Positions 7,508 to 15,617 of a stretch of 22,493 bases of DNA are shown here, in pieces. This DNA is from a virus. The position numbers and the translations under genes are program-made. The notes under the pieces are model-generated. The model saw only the letters and a program-made list of their open reading frames with translations. It searched no databases and was not told the origin of the DNA. Position 1 is the first letter of the stretch, and each line of letters opens with the position of its first letter. The stretch lies in IMG/VR virus record IMGVR_UViG_3300007351_000060, positions 1 through 22,493 of that record, one strand, 5' to 3'.

Positions 7508-7839
7508 TGGGATACATATCGCCAAGAGGAGAACAATCAACAACTGCTGAAATAGCATTGCTTGAAGCACTGAATAATCTTGCCACTTCCGGTTCTGGTG
7601 AAGCGATTAAAAAAACAGGGGCTGCTTCGTTTGCAAATGTATCAGTTGGTTTTACCGTCGAAACCCCTACTGGCACGGTCAACGGAGTAAACACTACCTT
7701 CACCGTTACCAATGAACCGAAATTCGTGGTCATTGACGGAATGATTCGCTTTGACGGATTAGGTTACACTTACGCCGCAGGTACGATAGAGGTAGACCCT
7801 TTAATTCCCCCGACATCGTTTATTAGAAGTATTTATTAA
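7507..7839 (+). CDS. Small tail or fibre accessory protein with C-terminal FIRSIY, 110 aa
   Basis: The N-terminal half is helical (STTAEIALLEALNNLA). The C-terminal half has TGTVNGVNTTFTVTNEP, VVIDGMIRF, GYTYAAGTIEVD and a final FIRSIY. This pattern of strand, ligand-like loop and terminal aromatic residues resembles a short beta domain that I know from phage fibre or baseplate-associated proteins, recalled rather than searched. It carries EAIKKTGA, encoded by a 23-base stretch repeated exactly at 16806-16828. It probably anchors or caps a fibre. Confidence 0.65.
   Translation: MGYISPRGEQSTTAEIALLEALNNLATSGSGEAIKKTGAASFANVSVGFTVETPTGTVNGVNTTFTVTNEPKFVVIDGMIRFDGLGYTYAAGTIEVDPLIPPTSFIRSIY
7600..7622 (+). 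repeat. 23-base exact direct repeat, copy 1
   Basis: The segment begins GAAGCGATT, runs through seven A bases and ends CAGGGGC. It is identical to 16806-16828. Both copies are read in the same frame and encode EAIKKTGA in otherwise unrelated proteins. Confidence 0.85.
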
Positions 7840-7845
7840 ATAAAA

Positions 7846-9291
7846 ATGAACAAATTTTTTCAAATAATTCTGGCAATAACTTTAGGGGTTCTTCTAACCG
7901 CGGGGGTGGTGCAAGCCATCACCGTCCCTTGGGAAAGACCGGCCGTAGGGAGAATCCATCCCATTTATCTCAGCGACAACGTGGGCATAGGCACCACCAC
8001 TCCCAACGTCGGCTCTTACACAGGAAGAACCTTGACCATTTGGGATTCGGCCAATCCTCCTGTTTTTGAAGGCATTAGGAACATTCAAACCGCCTCTAGT
8101 TTGGCTTTCACCATGCGGGGAGGCACCCTGTCTAACTCGGCCCTTGGTGGTTTTACCGTTTACTCTGGCTCGACTGCTTCCAAAGGCGAAGTGAGATTTC
8201 AGACTTCAGACGGCTCGTCTATCTTAGACCGAATGACTATTAATGAGAATGGCAACATCGGCATCGGCACCACATCCCCTTACGCCAAACTGTCGGTGGT
8301 AGGTGAAGTGGTCTCTTCTTACTTCACCGCCACTTCCACCACAGCCACTTCCACCTTTGCCAATGGTCTCGAGCTAACAGGCGGATGTTTCAAAATTGGC
8401 GGCGCTTGTATCTCTGCCGGATCCGGCACGGTCACTTCCGTGGATATGTCCGTTCCAACAGGACTGACAATAAGCGGAAACCCCATCACCACTTCCGGCA
8501 CTTTGGCTCTGACTTATACAGCTGGATATGCCGGAGTGTTGACCGCTTCCACGACCAACTGGAACACTTTTTATGATACGCCTTCAAACAGGATTACGGA
8601 CGGCACAGGCTTGACTTGGAGTTCTAATACTCTTAACTGCGATACTGCTTCAGGTTCGGTTCAAGGTTGCCTCACCTCCTCCGATTGGACAACCTTCAAC
8701 GGCAAGCAGGCCGGAGATGCCACCTTGACCGCCTTAGCCGGACTGACCATCACTGCCGGTTCGCTCATCACTGGGACGGGGGCGGACGCATTCTCGGTTT
8801 TGGCCGGAGGAACGAACGGATATGTCTTGGCTATGTCCGGCGGCGCTCCTGCTTGGGTGGCGACAACTACCCTTTCTACTATCTCTGGCACGCTTGATAT
8901 ATCTTCGCAATCAAATCTAGCCGTAACCGCCCCTATAACTCTCACGGGCGATACATTAAGCTTGGGAAATGTAACCCAATATCCGGCATTCACATACGCG
9001 ACTAGCTCGGCTTGGACAGGAACCACCACCATACCTCTTGCACCCGCTTATGTCGCCGAAACTTGGAACGGAGTAAAATGCTTCACTAATACGGGGACTC
9101 TTAATGTATCTTTTTATGACGGCACAAACCGAATGAACTTACTTAACGCTTCAACAACTGTTGGGACTTTCACTTTGTCCAGCAATAATTCGTTTACCGC
9201 TTCAGAAAAAAGATATGTTGATGTCGGCACCCCTGCCTCATCGCCGACCAAAATTTCTTGCACAATTTCCAAAACCTTGTCTATAAACTAA
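7846..9291 (+). CDS. Fibre-like surface protein with Sec signal peptide, 481 aa
   Basis: Residues 1-24 form a textbook signal peptide (Lys at 3, hydrophobic core IILAITLGVLLTAGVV, AQA-like end at VQA). Then come NVGIGTTTPN, a second unit NIGIGTTSPYAKLSVVG, and Ala-Thr-Ser strings (FTATSTTATSTF). The middle, GTVTSVDMSVPTGLTISG and TTSGTLALTYTAGY, is like phage fibre shafts. The C-terminus is a beta domain ending CTISKTLSIN. The GIGTTSPYAKLSVVG unit is characteristic of Parcubacteria surface proteins as I know them, which supports host assignment and host-phage exchange. A virion protein with a Sec signal would be unusual. It may instead be displayed on the infected cell. The stop overlaps the next start as TAATG. 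Confidence 0.72.
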   Translation: MNKFFQIILAITLGVLLTAGVVQAITVPWERPAVGRIHPIYLSDNVGIGTTTPNVGSYTGRTLTIWDSANPPVFEGIRNIQTASSLAFTMRGGTLSNSALGGFTVYSGSTASKGEVRFQTSDGSSILDRMTINENGNIGIGTTSPYAKLSVVGEVVSSYFTATSTTATSTFANGLELTGGCFKIGGACISAGSGTVTSVDMSVPTGLTISGNPITTSGTLALTYTAGYAGVLTASTTNWNTFYDTPSNRITDGTGLTWSSNTLNCDTASGSVQGCLTSSDWTTFNGKQAGDATLTALAGLTITAGSLITGTGADAFSVLAGGTNGYVLAMSGGAPAWVATTTLSTISGTLDISSQSNLAVTAPITLTGDTLSLGNVTQYPAFTYATSSAWTGTTTIPLAPAYVAETWNGVKCFTNTGTLNVSFYDGTNRMNLLNASTTVGTFTLSSNNSFTASEKRYVDVGTPASSPTKISCTISKTLSIN

Positions 9292-9659
9292 TGTCTAAAC
9301 TAAAAACAATCTGGCGGAAATTCAAGAAATGGATTATCTTTTCTATTCTCGGCGGGACGGCTCTGGCGGCGGGGATAGGGGGAGATATTGCGGTATTGAC
9401 CGAAACTGAATTGGTGAATCAAATGGCTGATGAGCAGCAGCAATCACTCCTAACCAAAGGGAAATATAAACATATTCCTCTTACCAGGGAAAGCATAAAT
9501 CTAAAGGATTCCCAATACACTATCACGGAATACGAGACACCGAATGGAGAAGTCGGATATCAGATGATTATTCAAGATTATGACAGAATCAAATCAATAA
9601 ATTTCGGGCCGACATCCGAATCTTACAGAAATTATAACACAGCTTCCACCACAAAATGA
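9291..9659 (+). CDS. Single-membrane-segment protein, 122 aa
   Basis: The start is taken at ATG 9291, which overlaps the previous stop by one base; a start 33 bases upstream in the same frame would lie inside the fibre gene. Residues 1-14 are basic (KLKTIWRKFKKW), and about 15-34 form a membrane segment (IIFSILGGTALAAGIGG). A soluble C-terminal domain of about 85 residues follows, ending NTASTTK. By the positive-inside rule the soluble part should be outside the cytoplasm. The next gene starts in an ATGA overlap. Function is unknown. Membership in a run of exported proteins suggests an envelope role. Confidence 0.7.
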   Translation: MSKLKTIWRKFKKWIIFSILGGTALAAGIGGDIAVLTETELVNQMADEQQQSLLTKGKYKHIPLTRESINLKDSQYTITEYETPNGEVGYQMIIQDYDRIKSINFGPTSESYRNYNTASTTK

Positions 9660-10432
9660 AAAAACTAATTGCCATAATTATAGTTGCGACAGTGGTTCTA
9701 TCCTGTCAGTATGCTCTAGGAGTCAATACCTATTCAACCAGTCTCGAAACCGATAGCTCTCAATATTGGTCAATCGGTAGCGGAAGCCAAACTGGACTGC
9801 AGATTACAAGCGACATGACTCTTGAATTCTGGCTCAAGGCGGAAACCGAAGTCTCTTATGCGATAATGTCCCGTTCCCGTTCGGGCGGTGCGGGCAATCG
9901 AGGCCCCTGGTATCTCATCTATGACGCAACCAACAATCGCTTTGAGTTGACGATAAGCTCCGATGGGACAGCTTTCACAACTTCTCAATTCAGTTACACC
10001 ATACTCACGGGCGAATGGCATCATTTCGCTTTTGCTTATACGGCTTCCGCCGGAACGGTTGATTGGTATGTTGACGCAGTCGCCCAGACCCAACAAACAG
10101 GCCAACAGACGAGTATTGTTAACGTCGGGGCTACTTTCGAAATTGCGGATTTTTCGGCTGGAGGGTGGGCTAATATTGATGGGTTGGTTGATGATGTCAG
10201 GGTGTGGAACGATGTCAGAACATCAAGTGAAATATCTAATAATTACCAAACTGAACAGGTCGGAAATGAAGCCGGACTGGTTGGTTACTGGAAATTCAAC
10301 AATGACGGCCTGGATGAAACCGCCAACAACAACGACCTTACCAACAATAACAGCGCCACATTCAGCACGGATATTCCGTTTCCGGTTGCAGCCGCCACCC
10401 AAGGCGAAGAATACCAAATAATATTCGAATGA
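9656..10432 (+). CDS. Secreted LamG/concanavalin A-like lectin-fold protein, 258 aa
   Basis: An N-terminal signal (MKKLIAIIIVATVVLSC) is followed by a single LamG-type jelly-roll from about residue 28 to 205. The motifs are in family order: YWSIGSGSQTGLQITSDMTLE, EFWLKAE, WYLIYDATNNRFEL, GEWHHFAFAY, VDWYVDA, and IDGLVDDVRVWNDVRTSSEI. The typical closing segment GLVGYWKFNND comes next. LamG domains usually bind glycans or proteins. VLSC could be a weak lipobox, but Leu at -2 is atypical, so a lipoprotein is only possible. The gene overlaps both neighbours as ATGA. A glycan-binding protein in a phage operon could aid adsorption, or be shown on the infected cell. Confidence 0.8.
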   Translation: MKKLIAIIIVATVVLSCQYALGVNTYSTSLETDSSQYWSIGSGSQTGLQITSDMTLEFWLKAETEVSYAIMSRSRSGGAGNRGPWYLIYDATNNRFELTISSDGTAFTTSQFSYTILTGEWHHFAFAYTASAGTVDWYVDAVAQTQQTGQQTSIVNVGATFEIADFSAGGWANIDGLVDDVRVWNDVRTSSEISNNYQTEQVGNEAGLVGYWKFNNDGLDETANNNDLTNNNSATFSTDIPFPVAAATQGEEYQIIFE

Positions 10433-10674
10433 AAGGAGCAATAACCATATCAATAGCGACGGCGTTAGGAATAGGGATTCCGATAGTAATGACATTATCG
10501 GGTTTCTTCATTTCTCAGGTCAAGGAAGTCAATCAGGAAGTCCAGGAAGTAAAAAAAGACACCAGCAGGCAAGGGGAGCGTATCTCCGCCGTGGAATCCA
10601 CCACCGCCAATATAGACAAGCGACTAGACCGCATAGAGTCGAAACTTGACCAGGTAATAAGCCAAAAGAGATGA
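10429..10674 (+). CDS. Small membrane-anchored coiled-coil protein, 81 aa (holin-like candidate)
   Basis: Residues 4-28 are a membrane segment (ITISIATALGIGIPIVMTL). The rest is a charged heptad coiled coil (VNQEVQEVKKDTSRQGERI, NIDKRLDRIESKLDQVI). Single-TM proteins with a coiled coil of this size occur among phage holins and XhlA-like haemolysin accessory proteins, but the latter carry the membrane segment at the C-terminus. The orientation here argues against a straight match. It overlaps both neighbours as ATGA. It could be a holin, a spanin-like rod or a membrane tether for the exported proteins before it. Confidence 0.65.
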   Translation: MKGAITISIATALGIGIPIVMTLSGFFISQVKEVNQEVQEVKKDTSRQGERISAVESTTANIDKRLDRIESKLDQVISQKR

Positions 10675-12071
10675 CACCAAGATTTAAAATTAAATACGGA
10701 GAAAACATAGGGGTTGAATTATTCTTTAAAGCTCCTGAAGTTTTGGATAACGAAAAGACTTTTTTGTCCGCCGATGAAGCTTCCGGACAAACCACTTTAT
10801 CGGTTGTTTCAGGTAAAAATTTCTCGGCCAATGATTACGTCTTAATCGGCAACTTCGGCCAAGAAGACGCTGAAATCCTCCAAGTCAGTTCTCAAACCGA
10901 CACAACCATTGTATTAAGTTCTGGCACTTCTTTCGTTCATTCGAGAGGGACAAAAATCCAGTTCATCCCTTTCAATCAAATTGTTCCAGAACGCTCCACC
11001 AATAGCGGTTCTTCATATTCCGCCCTATCCGCAATCAATATCCGTCCGGACGCAACGGAAACTTACCTTCAAAGAGCCAGCGATAGTTCGACTGATTATT
11101 ACCGTTTTCGTTTCTATAATGCCACTTCGGGCAACTATTCTCAATACAGCGATGGGATAATCGCCACGGGTTACGCCGACAATTCTGTTTACGCCATAAA
11201 AAAAAGAGCCCTAACCCAAATGGGTGAAAAAGTAGGCGATGTAATAACCGATGATTTTTTAAACGAGGCCTTATGGGAAGGCAGAAGGGAGTTAGACCAA
11301 GACCCAAGAGTTTTAAGATGGTCTTTCAGGGTGAAATACGACCAGGACATTGGTAATGCAATTCCTGGAACTTACAGCTTGGCGTTACCGACCGACTTAC
11401 GAGACAAAAAAAATAATAAAAATATTCTTTCTTTAAGATTTGGGCGGGATAATTATCCGCTAGATTATATAGATAAAAATACTCTCAACCAGCATTACAG
11501 AAATATTGCTCATACAACTTTAAACGGGGCGGTTAATGACGTTGATACATCAATCACTTTGACATCGAGCGGCGATTTTGAAGAGAGTGGCTCTGTAGAT
11601 ATTGCCGCCGCAAGCGTGGCTGGAACAGTGGATAGTGTCGCATATACCGCCAACAACGAATCAACCAACGTCATAAGCGGAGTAACGGGGATTGCGTCAG
11701 GGGGACATTCAAGCGGTACGGACGTGTGGCAAAACGTAACCTTCGGCATGCCGACCCAATACACCATAGACGGAAATAACGAAAAAATTCTTTTCGATGT
11801 TCCGATAGCCGACGATTACGCCGGCGAGAATATTTGGATGGATTATTATACTGAACTTACCGCCTATGATAGTGATGGAGACAATTTAAACGAGCCCGAT
11901 TATGACGCTTTTGTATCCTGGTTGAAGTGGAAAATAAAATATCTCAAGGCCAACGGCAAAATAGACAGCGATTCCGATGTTGATTACAAAGAATGGTTCA
12001 GGCGAAAAGAAGCGATGATCGCAAAGGAAATGACCGGGCAATACGTTCAATTACAGCCAGACATATTATAA
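10671..12071 (+). CDS. Probable head-tail connector (tail tubular protein A-like), 466 aa
   Basis: Residues about 35-105 form a small beta domain (SGQTTLSVVSGKNFSANDYV, then EDAEILQVSSQTD). From about residue 180 the sequence becomes helical (ALTQMGEKVGDVITDDFLNE, LWEGRRELDQDPRVLRWSF) and continues with YSLALPTDLRDKKNNKNI and a C-terminal FVSWLKWKIKYLKANGKI plus EWFRRKEAMIAKEM. A helix-rich adaptor core with an inserted beta domain (about 285-345) next to a propeller-like nozzle gene fits the T7 gp11/P22 gp4-type adaptor position. This is inference from layout and general pattern, not a recognised signature. The gene overlaps the next by one base. Confidence 0.6.
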   Translation: MTPRFKIKYGENIGVELFFKAPEVLDNEKTFLSADEASGQTTLSVVSGKNFSANDYVLIGNFGQEDAEILQVSSQTDTTIVLSSGTSFVHSRGTKIQFIPFNQIVPERSTNSGSSYSALSAINIRPDATETYLQRASDSSTDYYRFRFYNATSGNYSQYSDGIIATGYADNSVYAIKKRALTQMGEKVGDVITDDFLNEALWEGRRELDQDPRVLRWSFRVKYDQDIGNAIPGTYSLALPTDLRDKKNNKNILSLRFGRDNYPLDYIDKNTLNQHYRNIAHTTLNGAVNDVDTSITLTSSGDFEESGSVDIAAASVAGTVDSVAYTANNESTNVISGVTGIASGGHSSGTDVWQNVTFGMPTQYTIDGNNEKILFDVPIADDYAGENIWMDYYTELTAYDSDGDNLNEPDYDAFVSWLKWKIKYLKANGKIDSDSDVDYKEWFRRKEAMIAKEMTGQYVQLQPDIL

Positions 12072-13510
12072 TGCAATTAAAACCCGCACAAATAACCAAT
12101 TTCCAACAACTGATAACTCCATCAGCGGTATCAAAGTCTTTAATGCCTTTAGAGGCGGTTCAAGAATCTCTTAATTTTGATTTTGACGTGATTGGAGCGG
12201 TGAAGCTGCGGAAAGGATTAACAAGGCTTGGCAACCAAATTTCGGCTGGCACAAACATTGTTGGGCTTTACGAGTTCAGAGACAGCGGAAGCGGCTCGAA
12301 CAATCAGATAATCGCAGTCAATGGAACTGTGGCTTACTATCTTTCAGGTTCAACTTGGACAAGCAAGAGAACGAGTTTAACGAGCGGAGCGAAAGCGAGA
12401 TTTACCACCTTTCTTGATTATGTCTTTATGGTAAACGGCAACGAAGCTACGGCCATTTGGGACGGCAACCCTTCTAACTCTTTCGTAACGACAGGTAACG
12501 CTTCAGGAGCCCCTATTGGTCAATTTATAGAAAATTTTAGGTCCAGGGTCTGGATAGCAGGAAACTCAACCTATCCCGATAGGGTATATTATTCTTCTCT
12601 CCCAAGCGCCGTGGCAACTCCCGTTATAACTTGGGACACCACCGTCACAGGCGGACAGTGGTTCGACATTTCGCCAAGCGACGGGGAAAACATCACTGGC
12701 CTTAAAAGAGACAAATCAACTCTTCTTGTTTTTAAACAGAATCATATCTACAGAATCGCCTCGATCAATGAAACCGAACCAGACCCAAAAATAAACGTGG
12801 GGACATACAGTAACGAAAGCATTGTTGAAACAGAAAACGGAATCTATTTCCATCACCCGACGGGCTTTTACCGCTATTTAAATGGCGGGGCGCAAAGAAT
12901 AAGTCAGCCCATTCAAGATATTGTCGAGGCTGTTACACTGGCCAATTACGATGAAATTACCGGCTGGGCGGACGGCGATCATGTGTATTGGTCTGTTGGG
13001 GACATAACTTACAAAGGCGTAACTTACAGCAATTGCGTCGTCAGATACACTATATCTTCTCAAACATGGACGCACAGGTCTTATCCTTCCCAAATACGCT
13101 TTGCCTCCAAATACAACGATGGTTCAACTTTATTTAACTTGGTCGGCGATTCGGCCGGCAATGTCTTAAAGGTTAACGTCGGCAACGCCGACAACGGGAC
13201 TCCGATTAGCTATTCCTTCATCACCAGACCTTATACTTTGGACGGTTTTTTTTCAACCAGGAAAAATGTTTCAAAACTTAGCGCGATACACGAAGGAGCC
13301 CAAGGAGGAAAATTAGAATGGCAGTCAGATAATATGTTAACTAATGAATGGAATAAGATCGGTGTAATTGACGAGCAAATTATGAAACCAAAGACCGTGG
13401 ATATTAAAGGCCGGGAAATTAAATTCAGGCTTTCGGGAGCTTCTTCCGGCGAACCCTTCACTTTTTACGGATGGGAGGCGCTTGAAGGAACCACCGAATT
13501 AATAGGATGA
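12071..13510 (+). CDS. Probable tail nozzle (tail tubular protein B-like), 479 aa
   Basis: The start is placed at ATG 12071, which overlaps the preceding stop as TAATG. A longer frame to 11993 would overlap the connector gene by 79 bases and is unlikely. The protein opens with SLMPLEAVQESLNFDFDVIG and AVKLRKGLTRL, then has blade-like repeats: GLYEFRDSG, FLDYVFMVNGNEATAIWDG, NFRSRVWIAGN, DRVYYSSLPS, LVFKQNHIYRI, ENGIYFHHPTGFYRYL. This succession of strand-turn-strand blades with a DRVYYSSL segment is the pattern of podovirus nozzle proteins (T7 gp12, P22 gp10), which form a beta-propeller. Length is close to the smaller family members. The next gene starts in an ATGA overlap. Confidence 0.75.
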   Translation: MQLKPAQITNFQQLITPSAVSKSLMPLEAVQESLNFDFDVIGAVKLRKGLTRLGNQISAGTNIVGLYEFRDSGSGSNNQIIAVNGTVAYYLSGSTWTSKRTSLTSGAKARFTTFLDYVFMVNGNEATAIWDGNPSNSFVTTGNASGAPIGQFIENFRSRVWIAGNSTYPDRVYYSSLPSAVATPVITWDTTVTGGQWFDISPSDGENITGLKRDKSTLLVFKQNHIYRIASINETEPDPKINVGTYSNESIVETENGIYFHHPTGFYRYLNGGAQRISQPIQDIVEAVTLANYDEITGWADGDHVYWSVGDITYKGVTYSNCVVRYTISSQTWTHRSYPSQIRFASKYNDGSTLFNLVGDSAGNVLKVNVGNADNGTPISYSFITRPYTLDGFFSTRKNVSKLSAIHEGAQGGKLEWQSDNMLTNEWNKIGVIDEQIMKPKTVDIKGREIKFRLSGASSGEPFTFYGWEALEGTTELIG

Positions 13511-14640
13511 GCGATTTATACAAACAATTCGATAAAAATTTATACAAACTCGTGGAGACGGAAACCCCGAATGTTTTTGAAATTGATCCGCTCAACATCG
13601 CTTCCGGAACCTTGACGGCCATTCTCGAGCAGAATGTGGGAGTTCTTAAAATCGGCAAAACCAAGTTCGACAACACCAACGCCGGATACATCCTGGGGGT
13701 GGACAACGGCACGGCCAAATTTTATATCGGCGATTCAACCAACTACTTGAATTGGACAGGCTCGGCTCTCAGTATGAGCGGAGCGATTACCGCCTCCAGC
13801 GGCACAATCGGCGGATGGATCATTGGCTCAACCACCCTGTCTTCGGCGGCCAGCGGGGAGAGATTGGTATTAGATAAAGGAAACAGCAAAGTTGAGTTAT
13901 TTAATTCATCAGGCAATAGCGTATTGGCCTTGCGTTACGGAACAACTGGTCAATGGATAATCACTTGCACGGCGCAAAATGACAATAGAGGGATAATGTA
14001 TGTAACCGCTTCTTTAAACACAGCCGTTAACTTGTTTGACGTGGTAAACAACGGCACTGGTCAAACAATGAGGCTTTATCAAGACAATGCTTCAAATTCA
14101 TCTTCAGTGTTAAGTTTAACCAATAATGCGGGCAACGCACCCGTTTTGAGTATTACTCAGACTCCTTCCTCGTCTTTAAGCTCTATTGACATAACCCACA
14201 GCAGCGACAGTTCACCGGCCATCAATATCGACGCTTCAAACAGCGATGACAGTGGAATAGAAATAACAGCCGTCCCAGCCAACACGGACACTCATGGAAT
14301 GAAAATAACCATCACGGGAGGTGCTTCCGGAGATGCCTTAAACATTGTTAATTCAGCAACAACTCACTTATCCCGGGCGATCGAAATAACAAGAACGATA
14401 AATTCAGCTTCAGACGGCTCAGCCATATACATAAAACCGGCTAATTCCAATCCCTCCGGGCATTGTTGGGGCATTACCTTTGATGGAAGCGGAGCTAATC
14501 CTAAGGGAATAGACTTGTCAGCACTAGGGACAAAAGACTATTTCAAAGTAGCGGCAGACTCAAACGCAATCGGCGCTTATGCCGGCAAAATCCCGGTAAG
14601 AGTAGGAAACGACCTTAGATATATAGCTTATTACAATTAG
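13507..14640 (+). CDS. Tail fibre protein, 377 aa
   Basis: The N-terminal 40 residues (YKQFDKNLYKLVETETPNVF) probably anchor it to the nozzle. Then YILGVDNGTAKFYIGDS, NWTGSALSMSGAITASSG and TIGGWIIGSTTLS follow. These are units I know from fibre and tailspike proteins of many phages. The rest is Ser/Asn-rich beta sequence with a collagen-free, repeat-like shaft (SDSSPAINIDASNSDDSG). The C-terminus is VRVGNDLRYIAYYN. There is no intramolecular chaperone or peptidase S74 domain. It ends the ATGA-coupled chain that begins at 9656, as expected for the receptor-binding end of a short tail. A partial copy of its last codons lies just downstream. Confidence 0.8.
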   Translation: MSDLYKQFDKNLYKLVETETPNVFEIDPLNIASGTLTAILEQNVGVLKIGKTKFDNTNAGYILGVDNGTAKFYIGDSTNYLNWTGSALSMSGAITASSGTIGGWIIGSTTLSSAASGERLVLDKGNSKVELFNSSGNSVLALRYGTTGQWIITCTAQNDNRGIMYVTASLNTAVNLFDVVNNGTGQTMRLYQDNASNSSSVLSLTNNAGNAPVLSITQTPSSSLSSIDITHSSDSSPAINIDASNSDDSGIEITAVPANTDTHGMKITITGGASGDALNIVNSATTHLSRAIEITRTINSASDGSAIYIKPANSNPSGHCWGITFDGSGANPKGIDLSALGTKDYFKVAADSNAIGAYAGKIPVRVGNDLRYIAYYN

Positions 14641-14644
14641 TTCA

Positions 14645-14671
14645 ACCCTAAGATATTTAGCTTATTATTAA
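14645..14671 (+). pseudogene. Remnant copy of the tail-fibre C-terminal codons
   Basis: This segment reads TLRYLAYY followed by TAA, against DLRYIAYYN and TAG at the end of the fibre gene (14611-14640). Over the aligned 23 bases, 19 are identical. It lies 34 bases downstream of the first copy, in a different frame and with no start codon. It is best explained as the scar of a recombination or duplication that exchanged the fibre tip. Confidence 0.55.
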
Positions 14672-14710
14672 ACCCTTAAAATGTAAAATCGTCTTCCATA
14701 TACTAAATCC

Positions 14711-15616
14711 ATGACAAGAAAAATAACATTACCAAGCGGCAAAGTCGTAACCATCAACGAAAGAGGTGATATTGTTTCTGACTCGCTCGAAACAAAACCA
14801 TCAACCAACGATGCGGTGTCAAACGCCCAAAAGGCGTTAAACACCATCAAGCAGATCCGGGAAGCCGGTTATGCCGGCGACATACCGGGCAACGTTGACC
14901 TTGACGATTTTCTGCATCAAGTCAGTTCGAAGACAGTTCCGCAACCGCCGAAATACCAAACAGGAAATGAAATCCTGGATGAAACTTTAAAAGGGGTAAG
15001 AGAATATCTCGAAACTCTCAAAGCTCAAGGAATGAAACTTAACCCAGCAATCGAAATCACCCCCGAAGTGACTCAGAGGTTCATAAACCAGGCCGAAACG
15101 GAACTCAGTCCCTATTATTCTTCCAGGATAAAAGTCATCAAAAACGACCTGAATCGCAACCTGGAGACGCTCAACAAACAATACCTTTCCCAGAAAGCCA
15201 GGGCTGAAACCGAATTCAGAAACAGCTTAGCCGCCACCCAGGAAGACTTTGCCGACCGGGGTTTGACTTTCTCCGGCCAGAGGCAAAAAACGGAAGGACA
15301 GTTTGGCGAATCAGCCGGACGCTATTTCGAAGACTTGGCCTCGTCTTTCGCTGAGAAAGGCAGGGAATTCGGAACGACTGCCGAAAGAACCCTGGGTAGC
15401 AGGGAATTGGATGGCTTGACCTCTCCTTCTATCACGACATACAAGCCGGAAATCGGAACAGATTTTAATTTAAGCGAAACAGGGAGCAGATCGTTGTTCT
15501 CTCCCGAAAGCGGCGTTGTCGGCAGCCTGGAGAGAGAGAAATTAGCGGCTAAAAAAGCGAGAGAGCTTGAGCTTGAAAAAGCCTACAGGCAGAATCGAGC
15601 TTTAACATTTTACTAA
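14711..15616 (+). CDS. Helical virion protein, ejection-protein candidate 1, 301 aa
   Basis: The N-terminus has a small beta hairpin (KITLPSGKVVTINERGDIVSD). The rest is almost entirely helical, with LDETLKGVREYLETL and a long Arg/Gln-rich coiled coil (NRNLETLNKQYLSQKARAETE). A Gly/Phe-rich segment (DRGLTFSGQRQKTEGQFGES) and a basic C-terminal helix follow. There is no export signal. The first of three long genes after the nozzle and fibre, it sits where podoviruses encode the internal proteins ejected with the genome (T7 gp14-16 by analogy). No catalytic motif is seen. The start follows an A-rich leader without a Shine-Dalgarno motif. Confidence 0.65.
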   Translation: MTRKITLPSGKVVTINERGDIVSDSLETKPSTNDAVSNAQKALNTIKQIREAGYAGDIPGNVDLDDFLHQVSSKTVPQPPKYQTGNEILDETLKGVREYLETLKAQGMKLNPAIEITPEVTQRFINQAETELSPYYSSRIKVIKNDLNRNLETLNKQYLSQKARAETEFRNSLAATQEDFADRGLTFSGQRQKTEGQFGESAGRYFEDLASSFAEKGREFGTTAERTLGSRELDGLTSPSITTYKPEIGTDFNLSETGSRSLFSPESGVVGSLEREKLAAKKARELELEKAYRQNRALTFY

Positions 15617-15617
15617 A

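Noticed and set aside
8661-9032. Minus-strand frame of 123 codons inside the fibre gene
   Set aside because: The plus-strand protein here has a clear signal peptide and family motifs; the antisense frame has none.
11993-12070. Longer N-terminus for the nozzle gene
   Set aside because: It would overlap the connector gene by 79 bases; the TAATG start at 12071 fits the coupling seen throughout.
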